A stretch of DNA of 64,000 nt from CBDDEC01 sp965198045 (GTDB lineage Bacteria > Chloroflexota > Dehalococcoidia > UBA2979). Every line of letters starts with the position of its first letter. The stretch's first letter is position 1. The position numbers and the translations under genes were made by a program. Where the stretch lies: positions 310,001-374,000 of the forward strand of contig CBDAOL010000010.1 in NCBI GenBank assembly GCA_965198045.1. Reading direction: 5' to 3'. Positions 35,831 to 44,900 of the stretch are shown here, one piece after another. The notes under the pieces are model-generated. The model was not told the DNA's origin. It did not search any database and saw only the letters and a program-made list of their open reading frames with translations.

Positions 35831-37108
35831 ATGACGCTCCTGAAGACGATGACCACCGCTACGCGCGAGCGCCTGTCCTTTCCCTCGCTCGACTCACCTC
35901 AGTTCCGGCTGTTGTTCTTCAGCGGATTCATGTCGACCTCCGCGCACTGGGCGATGTTCCTCGCCCGCGGGTGGCTCGTGCACGAGCTGACGAACTCTGT
36001 CCTCGCCGTCGGCGCCGTGACGATGGCGGCGTGGCTGCCTGCGGTGTTCATTGGACCGTTCGCGGGCGTCGCCGCCGACCGGATCGACCGCAAGCGCCTC
36101 GTCATCGGTTCCATGCTCTTCGCCGCCGTCTCGGCGATCGTGCTGGGCGCGATCGAGCTCGGCGGCTACACGAACTTCTGGTACGTCCTCGTGCTGGCGA
36201 TCGCGGCGGGGTCAGCGCAATCGACCGGGCAGCCCGCGCGATCCTCGCTCGTCGCGAACTCCGTCCCGCGCCGCGATCTGCTGAACGCCGTCTCGCTGAC
36301 CAGCATCGGCGGCTTCGGCTCGAGGATCGTCGGGCCGCTGCTCGGACTGCCGCTGCTCGTGACCGTGGGCCCGGGCGCCATCTTCGTCGGCGCCGGCGCG
36401 CTCGTGATCGTGGGCATGCTCGTGCTGCTTCCGCTCGCGTCGCAGCGCGTCGAGGGCGCGACCGCCACGGGTTGGCGCACCGCGATCGACGACCTGCGCG
36501 ACGCGGTCAGCTACATCGAGGCCGACCGCCGGCTGGCGGCCGTGATGATCCTCGTCACCGTGCACTGTGGCCTGACGATGGCCTTCGACTCCATGATGCC
36601 GACGCTCGCGACGATTGTCGGTGGAGCGGGCACGCTGTACAGCGCGATCATCGTCGGTATCGGCGTCGGCTCGGTGCTCGGCATCCTCGTCGTGTCGACC
36701 ATCCGAGGCGCCTCCGCCCAGGGGTCCGCGTTTGTCATCGCGGGCGTCGGCAGCGGGTTGTCGATGGTCCTCCTCGGCCTCGCGACGACGCCCGTCGCTG
36801 TCGTGCTGGCGGCCGCGATCACCGGCGCGACGCAGGCGACTTACATGGCGCTGACCGCCACGATCATCCAGCAGACGGTGAGCGATGAGATGCGCGGCCG
36901 CGTGCTGGCGCTCTATCTCTCCCTCGCCACCGTGCACATGGCGTTCCTCAACTTCGGCTTCGGCTGGGCCGCCGACGGCATCGGCATCCGCATCCTCTTG
37001 ATCGCCCCGGGCCTGCTCTGGACCGCCCTCTTCGTGATCGCCTTCGCGCGCATCGACACGATCCGCGCGCTCGGCCGCGGCCCCGCGACTGCCGAGGCAG
37101 CGGCCTAA
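35831..37108 (+). CDS. MFS transporter
   Basis: Major facilitator carrier, 425 aa with about 12 helices. Motifs: LFFSGFMSTSAHWAMFLARGW and GPFAGVAADRIDRKRLVIGS (A-motif loop, about residues 75-94), with SDEMRGRVLALYLSLATVHMAFLNFGFG after the central loop. This matches the MFS_3 efflux-like group. It starts 38 bp after the PEP-enzyme gene and may be co-transcribed. The substrate is unknown; drug or toxic-metabolite export is the usual reading for this group. Confidence 0.88.
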   Translation: MTLLKTMTTATRERLSFPSLDSPQFRLLFFSGFMSTSAHWAMFLARGWLVHELTNSVLAVGAVTMAAWLPAVFIGPFAGVAADRIDRKRLVIGSMLFAAVSAIVLGAIELGGYTNFWYVLVLAIAAGSAQSTGQPARSSLVANSVPRRDLLNAVSLTSIGGFGSRIVGPLLGLPLLVTVGPGAIFVGAGALVIVGMLVLLPLASQRVEGATATGWRTAIDDLRDAVSYIEADRRLAAVMILVTVHCGLTMAFDSMMPTLATIVGGAGTLYSAIIVGIGVGSVLGILVVSTIRGASAQGSAFVIAGVGSGLSMVLLGLATTPVAVVLAAAITGATQATYMALTATIIQQTVSDEMRGRVLALYLSLATVHMAFLNFGFGWAADGIGIRILLIAPGLLWTALFVIAFARIDTIRALGRGPATAEAAA

Positions 37109-37123
37109 CCCTCGAGGAGCCCG

Positions 37124-38089
37124 CTACGGGACGAGAGTCACGCGGCCGACCGCTGCGCGGCTCTCGATGTAGGTGTGCGCCGCCGCGGCCTCGGCCAGCG
37201 GGAACGAGCGGTCGATCTCGACGCGCAGCTCCCCGGCCGCAATGTCATCGAGGTGGCGCGCGATCATGTTGTAGGCGCGGTCGCCGTTGGCCAGCTCCGC
37301 GCCGAGGAAGACGCCGGTGAGCGAGCGATTGCCTTGGCCGAGCCCGCTGATGTCGAGCTCGCGCCCGCCGCGGCTGGCGTTGCCGACGGAGACCGCACGG
37401 CCACGGTAGCCGAGCGCCGCGAGGCTCTGCTGGAGCACATCGCCCCCGACCGGATCGACGACCAGATCGCAGCCACGACCCTCTGTGATGCGCATGACCT
37501 CCGTCACGAGGTCCGCGTCGCGGTAGTTGATGCCCTCGTCCATCCCGAACTCGACGAGACGGTCCAGCTTCGCCGCGCTCGAGGCGGTCGCCAGGACGCG
37601 CGCCCCGGCTCGCTTCGCCAGCTGGATCGCCGCGAGGCCGACGCCACCACCGCCGCCCTGGATCAGCACCGTCTCGCCCGCCTGCAGATGGCCGAACTCG
37701 AAGAGACAGTCATCCGCGGTGCCGAAGGGAATGGGAACGCACGCCGCCGCCTCGATCGAGAGGCCGTCCGGGACGATCCAGCTCGAAGCGACCGGTACCG
37801 AGCGCAGCTCGGCGTGCGAGCCGAAGGCGTTGGTCGTAACGACGCGTTGGCCGACCTCGCGACCATCGACCTCGGAGCCCACCTCGCGGATCACGCCCGC
37901 GGACTGGTGGCCGACGACGTGCGGCGTCGAGGCCATCTCGCCGCCGGCGCGATTGAGCACGTCGCCGCCCTCAATGCTGACGGCCTGCATCTCGATCAGC
38001 ACGCCCTGCGGGTGGCATTGCGGATCCGGCACGTCCTCGTAACGGAACACGTCCGGCTCGCCCGTCTCGTAGTAGACCGCCGCCTTCAT
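37124..38089 (-). CDS. zinc-independent quinone/NADPH oxidoreductase (MDR superfamily)
   Basis: Medium-chain reductase, 321 aa. MKAAVYYETGEPDVFRYEDVP is the typical start, VGHQSAGVIREVGSEV the catalytic-domain block, and VLIQGGGGGVGLAAIQLAK the NADPH-binding motif, followed by VLATASSAAKLD. The structural-zinc cysteine cluster of alcohol dehydrogenases is absent, so a quinone/enone reductase is likely. ATG overlaps the stop of the exonuclease gene (ATGA at 38086-38089). Confidence 0.9.
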   Translation of the reverse strand: MKAAVYYETGEPDVFRYEDVPDPQCHPQGVLIEMQAVSIEGGDVLNRAGGEMASTPHVVGHQSAGVIREVGSEVDGREVGQRVVTTNAFGSHAELRSVPVASSWIVPDGLSIEAAACVPIPFGTADDCLFEFGHLQAGETVLIQGGGGGVGLAAIQLAKRAGARVLATASSAAKLDRLVEFGMDEGINYRDADLVTEVMRITEGRGCDLVVDPVGGDVLQQSLAALGYRGRAVSVGNASRGGRELDISGLGQGNRSLTGVFLGAELANGDRAYNMIARHLDDIAAGELRVEIDRSFPLAEAAAAHTYIESRAAVGRVTLVP

Positions 38090-38970
38090 GTCGCATTCCT
38101 CGCTGCGGCCAGCGTGGCCACCCGATTGATCAACCCCGGCACGCCTACGTGTGCCGTCCATGCATCGAACTCGTCGCGCGGGCCCGTCCAGCGAATCTCC
38201 TCGACGCTGTCGAAGAGCGGCGGCTCGTCGCGGAGCGTCGCGAGGTCGCGGAACAGCAGCGCGTCCTCCCAGCCATCGCTCAGCGCCCCCGCAAGGCGCG
38301 ACGCGCCGCGCACATCAATCTCCCAGTCGGCGGCTTCGGGCGGGATCGCTTCGAGGTGCTGGTAGTGACCCAGCACCGCCGCGGTCGACTTCGCCCCCCA
38401 ACCCCGGATGCCGGGGAACCCATCCGCCGAGTCGCCGACCAGCGCCAGGTAGTCGGGGATCGACTCCGGATCGACACCGAAGCGCTCGCGAACGCCCTCG
38501 TTGTTGCGAATGGTGCGGGCGCGTCGGTCGAGCTGCACCACGCGGTCGCCGACGACGCACTGCGCGAGGTCCTTGTCCGGCGTGCAGATCACCACCTGCT
38601 CGACCGCAGGATCGGCCGCTGCCGTGCGTGCCGCCGCCGCGAGCGCATCGTCCGCCTCGACCTCAACCATCGGCCAGACCGCGACGCCGAGCGCCACCAG
38701 CGCGTCCTCGAGGGGTATGAACTGCCCCCGCAGCGCCGGTTCGATGGCCGAGCCATCCTTGTATCCGGCCCACATCTCGTTGCGGAACGACTCGATGACG
38801 TGGTCCGTCGCAACGCCGAGGTGGGTCGCACCGTCCTCGAGCATCCACAGCATCGACTCGACGACGCCAACGACCGCGCCTACCTCTGTGCCCGTCACGT
38901 CGAGGCGACTCGGCACCGCGAAGTAGTGGCGGAACAGCTCGTACGTACCGTCGACCAGATGGACCTGCAC
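38086..38970 (-). CDS. stand-alone 5'-3' exonuclease (flap nuclease family)
   Basis: Single-domain protein of 294 aa homologous to the 5'-nuclease part of DNA polymerase I. The N-terminal Asp is in LVDGTYELFRHYFAVP, the metal cluster is VEVEADDALAAAAR, and VVICTPDKDLAQCV and the H3TH motif LVGDSADGFPGIRGWGAKSTA are intact. No polymerase domain follows. It probably removes 5' flaps or RNA primers. It shares a 4-bp overlap with the quinone oxidoreductase downstream. Confidence 0.92.
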   Translation of the reverse strand: MQVHLVDGTYELFRHYFAVPSRLDVTGTEVGAVVGVVESMLWMLEDGATHLGVATDHVIESFRNEMWAGYKDGSAIEPALRGQFIPLEDALVALGVAVWPMVEVEADDALAAAARTAAADPAVEQVVICTPDKDLAQCVVGDRVVQLDRRARTIRNNEGVRERFGVDPESIPDYLALVGDSADGFPGIRGWGAKSTAAVLGHYQHLEAIPPEAADWEIDVRGASRLAGALSDGWEDALLFRDLATLRDEPPLFDSVEEIRWTGPRDEFDAWTAHVGVPGLINRVATLAAARNAT

Positions 38971-39046
38971 GGCGCCAGCCTACGCCATCGTCAGTGAGCC
39001 GCCCTACGCATAGCGCCCGCAGAGGCCGAGCCTAGATTGAGCTGAG

Positions 39047-39781
39047 TTACGAACGTGCCATCGACGCAACTTGGTCCGCGAGGTCACCAAGTTCATGGCC
39101 CCGTTCAACCTCCGCTACCCACTCAGCCGGCAGTGAATCCACGCCGTTCGTGGCTCCCAGCAGCGCGCCCGCAAGGGTCGCGATGCTGTCGCTGTCCCCC
39201 TCGCTGTTCGCGCCCTCGAGTATTCCGGCCGGGGTGTTCGTCGCGTTCCGGAGGAAGACGTACGCGGCGGCAGCGATTGCCTCGTGGGCGGCCCAGCCCT
39301 GCCAGTGAGTCAGGACGCCGTCAGGGGCCTCGCCCTGATGAACGAGGTTCGCTGCCTCAGCCAGCATCCCGGCGGTAGTTGAGTCCCAGCGGCCGGCCGC
39401 TTCTGTCATCCGGGCATGGGTCGTGACAGCGTCGGCCCCACCCACCGCCGCCACGACTCCTCGGGCCATCGCCGCGCATGCTGCCAGGGCGATCGGCGCC
39501 TGGTGCGTCATCCTCGAGTGCTGGACCGCCCAGTGCTCCGCTTTCTCGGCGTCGTCGTGGAACATCAAGCCAAACAGGTAGGACCGCATCACCGAGCCGC
39601 AGCCCCCATCATCGGGTCCGCCGGCTTCGCGCCAGTGAACGCCCGCCGCCAGTTCCTGCGAGCCGCGCATGCAGGCGTTGCCGGGAGCACGGTGACCGCC
39701 TTGAGGGTGTTCGACCCACTCGGCGAAGTTCGAGGCGATGCGCGTCATGACCGAGTCGAGGTCGCTTTCACGGGCCCTGTC
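39047..39781 (-). pseudogene. ADP-ribosylglycohydrolase family protein, 5' end lost to IS1182-type element
   Basis: C-terminal approximately 245 residues of an ADP-ribosylglycohydrolase, which removes ADP-ribose from protein. The second metal motif is intact (EGDSDSIATLAGALLGATNG), and earlier blocks VMRSYLFGLMFHD and THQAPIALAACAAMARG fit the family. The N-terminus with its first Asp cluster is missing: the frame runs directly into IS terminal sequence at 39782, which would supply a few spurious residues (CDSLD). The flank beyond the IS does not hold the lost half, so a deletion or rearrangement accompanied the insertion. Likely nonfunctional. Confidence 0.85.
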
Positions 39782-39859
39782 GAGGCTGTCGCACAAACCC
39801 ACGAAGAGGGGAACATCGCTGAGGCTGTCGCACAAACCCACGAAGAGGGGGACATCGCT
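39782..39859. repeat. 39-bp tandem duplication of IS1182-type left end
   Basis: Two adjacent 39-bp copies (39782-39820 and 39821-39859) begin GAGGCTGTCGCACAAACCC and differ by one base. Copy B of the element has only one, so the outer copy is an extra terminal inverted repeat. Confidence 0.9.
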
Positions 39860-41419
39860 ATACGATGAGCATGGCGGCGGGGGCGGAGTGATTCCGAGGT
39901 GCCGCCGTGACCCAGCGTTTCTTGCCGTGCGACCGTGACCAGCAATACCTGATGCCCGCCAGCCTCCGCGACTGGCTGCCCGGGGACCACCTCGCGTGGT
40001 TCGTGCTCGATGCGGTCAGCCAGTTGGACCTCACCGCGTTCTACGAGCGCTACCGCGAGGACGGTTGGGGGCGGAAGGCGTACGAGCCGTCGATGATGGT
40101 CGCGCTCGTGCTCTACGCCTACTGCGAGGGCGAGCGCTCGAGCCGCCAGATCGAACGGCGCTGCCGGGAGGACATCGCCCTCCGGGTGCTGACCGCGAAC
40201 CAGCACCCCGACCACGCGACGATCTGCCGTTTCCGCCAGCAGCACGAGGAGGCGCTCTCGGGACTGTTCGCCGAGGTGCTCAGGCTGTGCGCCGAGGCTG
40301 GTCTGGTGCGGGTCGGGGTGGTCGCGCTCGACGGGACCAAGCTGCACGCCAACGCCAGCCGTGAGCGCAACCGCACGGATGCGGACCTGGAGGCCGAGGT
40401 GCGGCGCATCCTCGACGAAGCGGAGCGGGTGGACGCCGAGGAGAACGCGCGCTTCGGCGACGCGCGGGGCGACGAGTTGGCTCCGGGATTCAGGGACCGC
40501 GAGGAGCGCCTGCAGCGGTTGCACGAGGCGCGGGAGCGACTGGCGGCCCGAGAGCGGGAGCGGCAGGAGGACTACGAGCAACGCCTCAGGAGCCGCGCGG
40601 AGAAGGACCGGCGCGGGCGCCGCCCGAAGCCGCCGCAGCCCGAGCAGGGTGCGAAGGTGAACGTCACCGACCCGGACAGCCGCGTGGTGCGCGACTATCA
40701 CGGCTACTTCCAAGGCTACAACGTGCAGGCGGTGACGACCCGCGACCAGATCATCGTCGCGGCCGAGGAGAGCCGACAGGCGACCGACATGCACGAGCTG
40801 CAACCGATGATCGAGGTGATGCACCGCAACCTGCAGGCCGCACACTGCGGGCCGGCGCGCGTGCTGCTGGCTGATGCCGGCTACTACTCCGAGGCGAACG
40901 TGCGGCAGGCGGGGAGCGCAGGTCCGGAGCTGCTGCTCGCGACCCGCAGCGACCGCAACCGGCGCGTCGGCCCGGCGCCGCCGCGCGGGCGCATCCCTGC
41001 CGGGCTCTCCGTCCGTGAACGGATGGATCGCAAGCTGGCGACGCAGCGTGGCCGGCGTCTCTACGAGCAGCGGCGCTGGATGATCGAACCCGTCTTCGGC
41101 GACGTCAAGGAGAACCGCGGCATCCGCCGGTTCATGCGGCGCGGGATCGCCTCGTGCGCCAGCGAATGGAAGCTGATCGCCGCCACCCACAGAATGGAAG
41201 CTGATCGCCGCCACCCACAACCTCAAGAAGCTCTATCGCCGGGCGCGGCCGTCCTCCTGGCCAGCGAACGGCAACCCCCGGCAAAGAGGCTGGTCTGCCG
41301 CCGTGGCGGCCGCGTAGCGCCGCTGCCCTGTGAGAGGCGGCTACTCCGCCCCGACAACCGACCGGCTGACCTCTTGGCCCTCGTGGCGCTCCGCCCACGC
41401 CACTCCATGCGACAGCCTC
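39821..41419 (+). mobile_element. IS1182-family insertion sequence, copy A
   Basis: 1,599-bp element bounded by inverted ends GAGGCTGTCGCA (left) and TGCGACAGCCTC (right, ending 41419). It is over 99% identical to copy B at 55331, with a few substitutions and different internal tandem duplications. It carries one transposase gene. The right flank interrupts a small CxCGC-type gene and the left flank interrupts an ADP-ribosylglycohydrolase. Confidence 0.9.
39907..41317 (+). pseudogene. IS1182-family transposase, copy A, frameshifted near C-terminus
   Basis: DDE-type transposase. The N-terminus MTQRFLPCDRDQQYLMPASL and the helix region DLTAFYERYREDGWGRKAYEP are typical of IS1182, and the DDE core includes VVALDGTKLHANAS and VLLADAGYYSEANV. 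A 28-bp tandem duplication around 41165-41220 shifts the frame after SEWKLIAATH, so the normal end is lost and the open frame continues as unrelated sequence to 41607. The intended stop by comparison with copy B is 41315-41317. It may be unable to transpose itself. Confidence 0.9.
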
Positions 41420-41424
41420 AGCCA

Positions 41425-41567
41425 TGCTGCACGAGGAACTCGGGCACCCCGCCGTACTCGACAGAGATCACGGCAGACTCGGCAGTCTTGTCATGGCCGG
41501 GCAGGAAGAATGAGCCACTCGTAGTCTCGGCGCCGCAGCCGCACCAGCACTCGCCGGTTGGCACCAT
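41425..41567 (-). pseudogene. small CxCGC zinc-ribbon-like protein, 3' end cut by IS1182 copy A
   Basis: Starts MVPTGECWCGCGAETTSGS and continues FFLPGHDKTAESAVISVEY, then VPEFLVQHG, where it runs into the IS right end (41419). The CWCGCG start, followed by a GHDKxAE segment, is a recurrent small-protein pattern in mobile and accessory DNA; the function is unknown. The C-terminus is missing. Confidence 0.55.
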
Positions 41568-41607
41568 TGTACCGCTCCTGGTTTCTTGGACACTTCGCTC
41601 GCGGTAA

Positions 41608-41739
41608 TCATACAGCCGCTCCGGTGCTGGGCGAGAGCGCCTGGCGGACGGCGGCCGGGGTGCGGTGGCCGTGGCGCTCGACCAGCCACTTCTGGTTGTA
41701 GTGGTCCTTGAACGCGAGCAGCGCGAGGAGGCGTGGGAG
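41608..41739 (-). pseudogene. transposase C-terminal fragment (rve/IS3-IS481-like)
   Basis: The translated stretch LLALLAFKDHYNQKWLVERHG then HRTPAAVRQAL is the usual end of rve-type transposases, where a Y-N-x-W-L-x-E-R-H-G run follows the DDE core. Only about 40 residues remain, and it stops at 41608. No intact element surrounds it. Confidence 0.6.
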
Positions 41740-41805
41740 CGTGATCGGCCGACGGCAACACCGCCGCTCCCGCCGACCGAGCCGAACGTACCGCGAGCCG
41801 GTATC

Positions 41806-43871
41806 GAGCAAGTCCTGGCGCCGGTCTTCATCCGCCGCCGGCGCCTCGACATCCGTGACCTCTACGGCGACACGGCCACCGTCGCGGGGCGGCCCCGTGC
41901 AGTTCCCCGAGCCCGCCCTCGAGAACGTCGACTACCGGCTCCACCGGGTGTACGCGCGGGCCGGAGCGTTCAAGGAGATCACAGCCGCGCTCGAGGAACA
42001 CGAGGCGGCGCGGTACCAGGCATCGAAGTACCTCCGCCTCCGATTACAGGGAGCGAGCGGAGTATCAAGGGCTGCTGCGCGGGAGGGACCGCATCGCCGG
42101 CCTGATGAAGGTGCTGCTGCTCAAGCGGCTGGAGTCGTGCGTCGCCGCCTTCCGCTCGACCCTCGACTCGCTGATTCGCAGCAACCGCCACTTCCGCGAG
42201 GCGCTCGATGCCGGCTACGTTCCGGTGGGTGCGACGGCGACCCGGCTGCTCGCCGGCCAAGGCTTCGACCCGGACGAACTGCTGGAGATCCTCCAGCAGG
42301 AAGAGGAAGGCGGTGGTCGCGGCGGCGCCCACCCGGCCGGACACTTCGACACGCAGGACTGGATCGCCGATCTCGATGCGGACCATGAGGTGCTGCACGG
42401 ACTCGCGGAACGGGTGCGGAACATCACCCCCGACGACGACGACAAGCTCAGGGCGCTGCGGAGCTTCCTCGAACGGCCCGAGGTCCGGGCGGGGAAGGTG
42501 CTGATTTTCTCCGAGGCTGAGACGACCATCGACTACCTCTACGAGCAGTTGAACCCCGACGGCGGCGACCCGGAGATCGCGCGCCTGAGCGGTGCCAACC
42601 GCGACGCCGCCGAGGCCATCGTGACCCGTTTCTCCCCCGGATCGAACCCGCCTGCGGGCCGTCGCGTCACCGGCGCGGAGATCCGCGTGCTGCTGGCGAC
42701 GGACATCGTGTCGGAGGGCCAGAACCTGCAGGACTGTGCCCGCGTCCTGAACTACGACCTGCATTGGAACCCGGTGCACCTGATCCAGCGCCTCGGACGC
42801 GTCGACCGCATCGGCACCGAGCACGACGTGATCAACCTCCACAGCATGTGGCCGGACGTCGAGGTCGACGCCGACCTCGAGCTGACGGAGCGGCTGAGCC
42901 GGCGCATCCAGTCGTTCCACGACCTGATCGGGCTCGACAACAAGCTGCTGTCCGAGGCGGAGCGCCTCAACGGCGACGCGATGTACCGCATCTACGGCGA
43001 CAAGCGCATGCCGGAGACCGACGACGGGCTGGACGAGGTGGCGGCGCACCAGCGCGCGGTGGCCCTGCTGCAGCGCATCCGCGAGGACGATCCCGAACTG
43101 TGGGGGACGGTCACGACGCTGCCGGACGGGATACGCTCGGCATTGCTGACGGCTCCGCGCGGACGGGCAGAGGCCGCGGACGCCGTCTACGTCCAGGACG
43201 CGATGCCTATTGAGGGCGCGCAGCCACCGCTGCTGTCGCCGTCGAGCCTCGCATCGGCCGAGCCGGCGGCCTTCGACGATCCTGTCGCGGGAGAGACGCT
43301 GGTCTTGCTCGCGTCGGGCGAAGTGCACGGCTGCTACGCGGTGGGGGACAGCCTCGACCCTCGCTCAATCACTCCGGCGCAGCTCGTGGCGGCGGCCGAG
43401 TGCCAACCCGAGACCCCCGCGCAGCCGCTGCCCGACAGCACCAACGAGCGCGTCATGGCGGCGTTCGGGGCGTTCCAGCGCGAGTTCGGGCAACGGCTGG
43501 GAAGGGCCCGGAGGTCGCGCAACACGAAGGCGCGCCGCTACGTGTCACGGCAGCTCAACGCCGCACGCGAGGCCGCGGATAATCAGGCTGAGGTACGGCG
43601 GCTCGATGTGCTCCGCCGGATCTTCGGCGGAGACCTGCCCCCGCTGGCCGAGAGTGCTCTCGGCGAAATCCGGAATCTGCAGTTGGAAGGACGCGTGCTG
43701 CGGATACGCCTGGAGGCCCTGCGCGAGCGCTATCGGCTCAATGTGCCGGATGACTCGGACCAGGGCGCACCGCCGGAACCGGAAACGATCCGCATCGTAT
43801 GCTCGGACGGGCTGGTGGAGCGTGGCGCACCGGCCGCCGCCGGACGTGCCCGCGGTGGCGGCCGCTCGTGA
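41806..43871 (+). pseudogene. SNF2-type helicase C-terminal half, 5' truncated, two frameshifts
   Basis: Readable blocks in three frames: VLAPVFIRRRRLDIRDLYGD from 41806, then from about 41890 VQFPEPALENVDYRLHRVYA, then from about 42040 SDYRERAEYQGLLRGRDRI joining the long frame 42105-43871. The long frame has the RecA2 helicase motifs LIFSEAETTIDYLYEQL, LLATDIVSEGQNLQDC (motif V) and HLIQRLGRVDRIGT (motif VI). The N-terminal ATPase lobe is absent. The C-terminal tail is about 340 residues of helical sequence (RLRALRERYRL-like). It could derive from an anti-phage helicase such as the DrmD type, but no partner gene remains, so the family is left open. Confidence 0.8.
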
Positions 43872-44500
43872 GGAACTGCGCGCCGACCACCTCGGCGACG
43901 TCGGTCGCTGGCTCGAGACGGCGATCGTGGCGGACGACCAACACCGGCTCTCCACGGACGCGCTCTGGGAGGCGGCGCTCAAGACAACCGGCGAGCAGCC
44001 GGGCACCGACAAGGCGTGGGGTGTTGGGCGGCGCCAGATCGTGGACCTGGTGAAGCAGCTCCACCCGAAGCTGCCAGCGCTCAAGAAAATACGCGTGGAC
44101 GGCAAGGTCCGCTACGGCTGGGAGCACTGGCGCCTGGCGACCGCCGAGGAGGCCGAGGAGGCCGAGGAGGCCGAGGAGGCCGAGGAGGCCGCCAGGCCGG
44201 AGCCGGTACAGTCCGGGCTCGCCGCGGATATCAGCAACAGCGATGGCGATTCCATCCGGCTCGTCGCCGGCACGGACGCCGACCCCGTGTTCGAGCTGCG
44301 CGAGGGCTGGACGGCGCGAGAGCTGATAGAGCAGTTCCGGGCAAGAGGGTGGCACGCCCCTAAGGTCATAGAGGCGACCATGCAACACGCCTTCCAGGCC
44401 CTCGAGCTCGGCGACCTGAAGGACCGCTACGTCGACACCACCGAGCCGATAGAGGTGCCGAGCGTCGAGGAGGCGCTGGCCCGGCCGCGGTGTGACTCGA
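43795..44500 (+). pseudogene. phage/plasmid D5/P4-type primase C-terminal remnant
   Basis: From about 43810 the frame one base shifted from the helicase reads PPPDVPAVAAAREELRADHL then DVGRWLETAIVADDQHRLST, ALWEAALKTTGEQPGTDKAW and RYGWEHWRLA, the usual tail of D5/P4 primases (WRxxGLxPPxxVxAAxxEYR...LGRWLEE). After a GAGGCC repeat the frame continues as VFELREGWTARELIEQFRAR, a region I do not recognise. The 5' helicase/primase core is not present; the helicase fragment immediately precedes it, so the two scraps are joined. Confidence 0.6.
44143..44187. repeat. five tandem copies of a 9-bp unit
   Basis: GCCGAGGAG is repeated five times without spacer, encoding alternating Glu/Ala (AEE repeats) within the primase-like remnant. 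The same coding repeat, in fewer units, ends the terminase-like gene at 46108-46150 on the other strand. Confidence 0.95.
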
Positions 44501-44580
44501 CAGAGGCGTGCGGGTGCTCCCGAAAGTCGGCCTGTCCACCGCCCTCCCCACCGCAATTCAGCTACGACAGGGAGAGCTTC

Positions 44581-44900
44581 ATGATCGTGATCGCCGTCGA
44601 CCCCCACAAGTCCTCGCATACCGCCCTCGCCGTCGACCCCGCGGGCCGCGAGCTCGGCCAGCTCCGGGTGGAAGCTCGTGCGCACAGACGGCTGCTGCGC
44701 TGGGCGCGGCCGTGGCCCGAGCGCCGCTGGGCCGTGGAGGGGGCCCGCGGTCTCGGCCACGGCCTCAGCCAGTGGCTGCTCACGGAGGGCGAGTCGGTCG
44801 TCGATGTCCCGGCGCGGCTGGTGGCGCGCGTGCGCTTGCTCTCCGGTGGCGGGAAGTCCGACCCCGCAGACGCGCGTGCCATTGCGCTCGCCGCCCAACC
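44581..44900 (+). pseudogene. IS110-family transposase N-terminal fragment
   Basis: Begins MIVIAVDPHKSSHTALAVDP, the DEDD RuvC-like start of IS110 transposases, and includes WAVEGARGLGHGLSQWLL and GGGKSDPADARAIALAAQP. It is cut at 44900 by the left end of the rve-type IS and then reads a short tail to a stop at 44937. About 107 of the roughly 400 residues remain. Confidence 0.85.

Noticed and set aside
39782..39859. CRISPR-like direct repeat pair
   Set aside because: It is the IS1182 left end in tandem, without spacer.
44143..44187. CRISPR or minisatellite array
   Set aside because: Five 9-bp units without spacers, within a coding frame; not a CRISPR.
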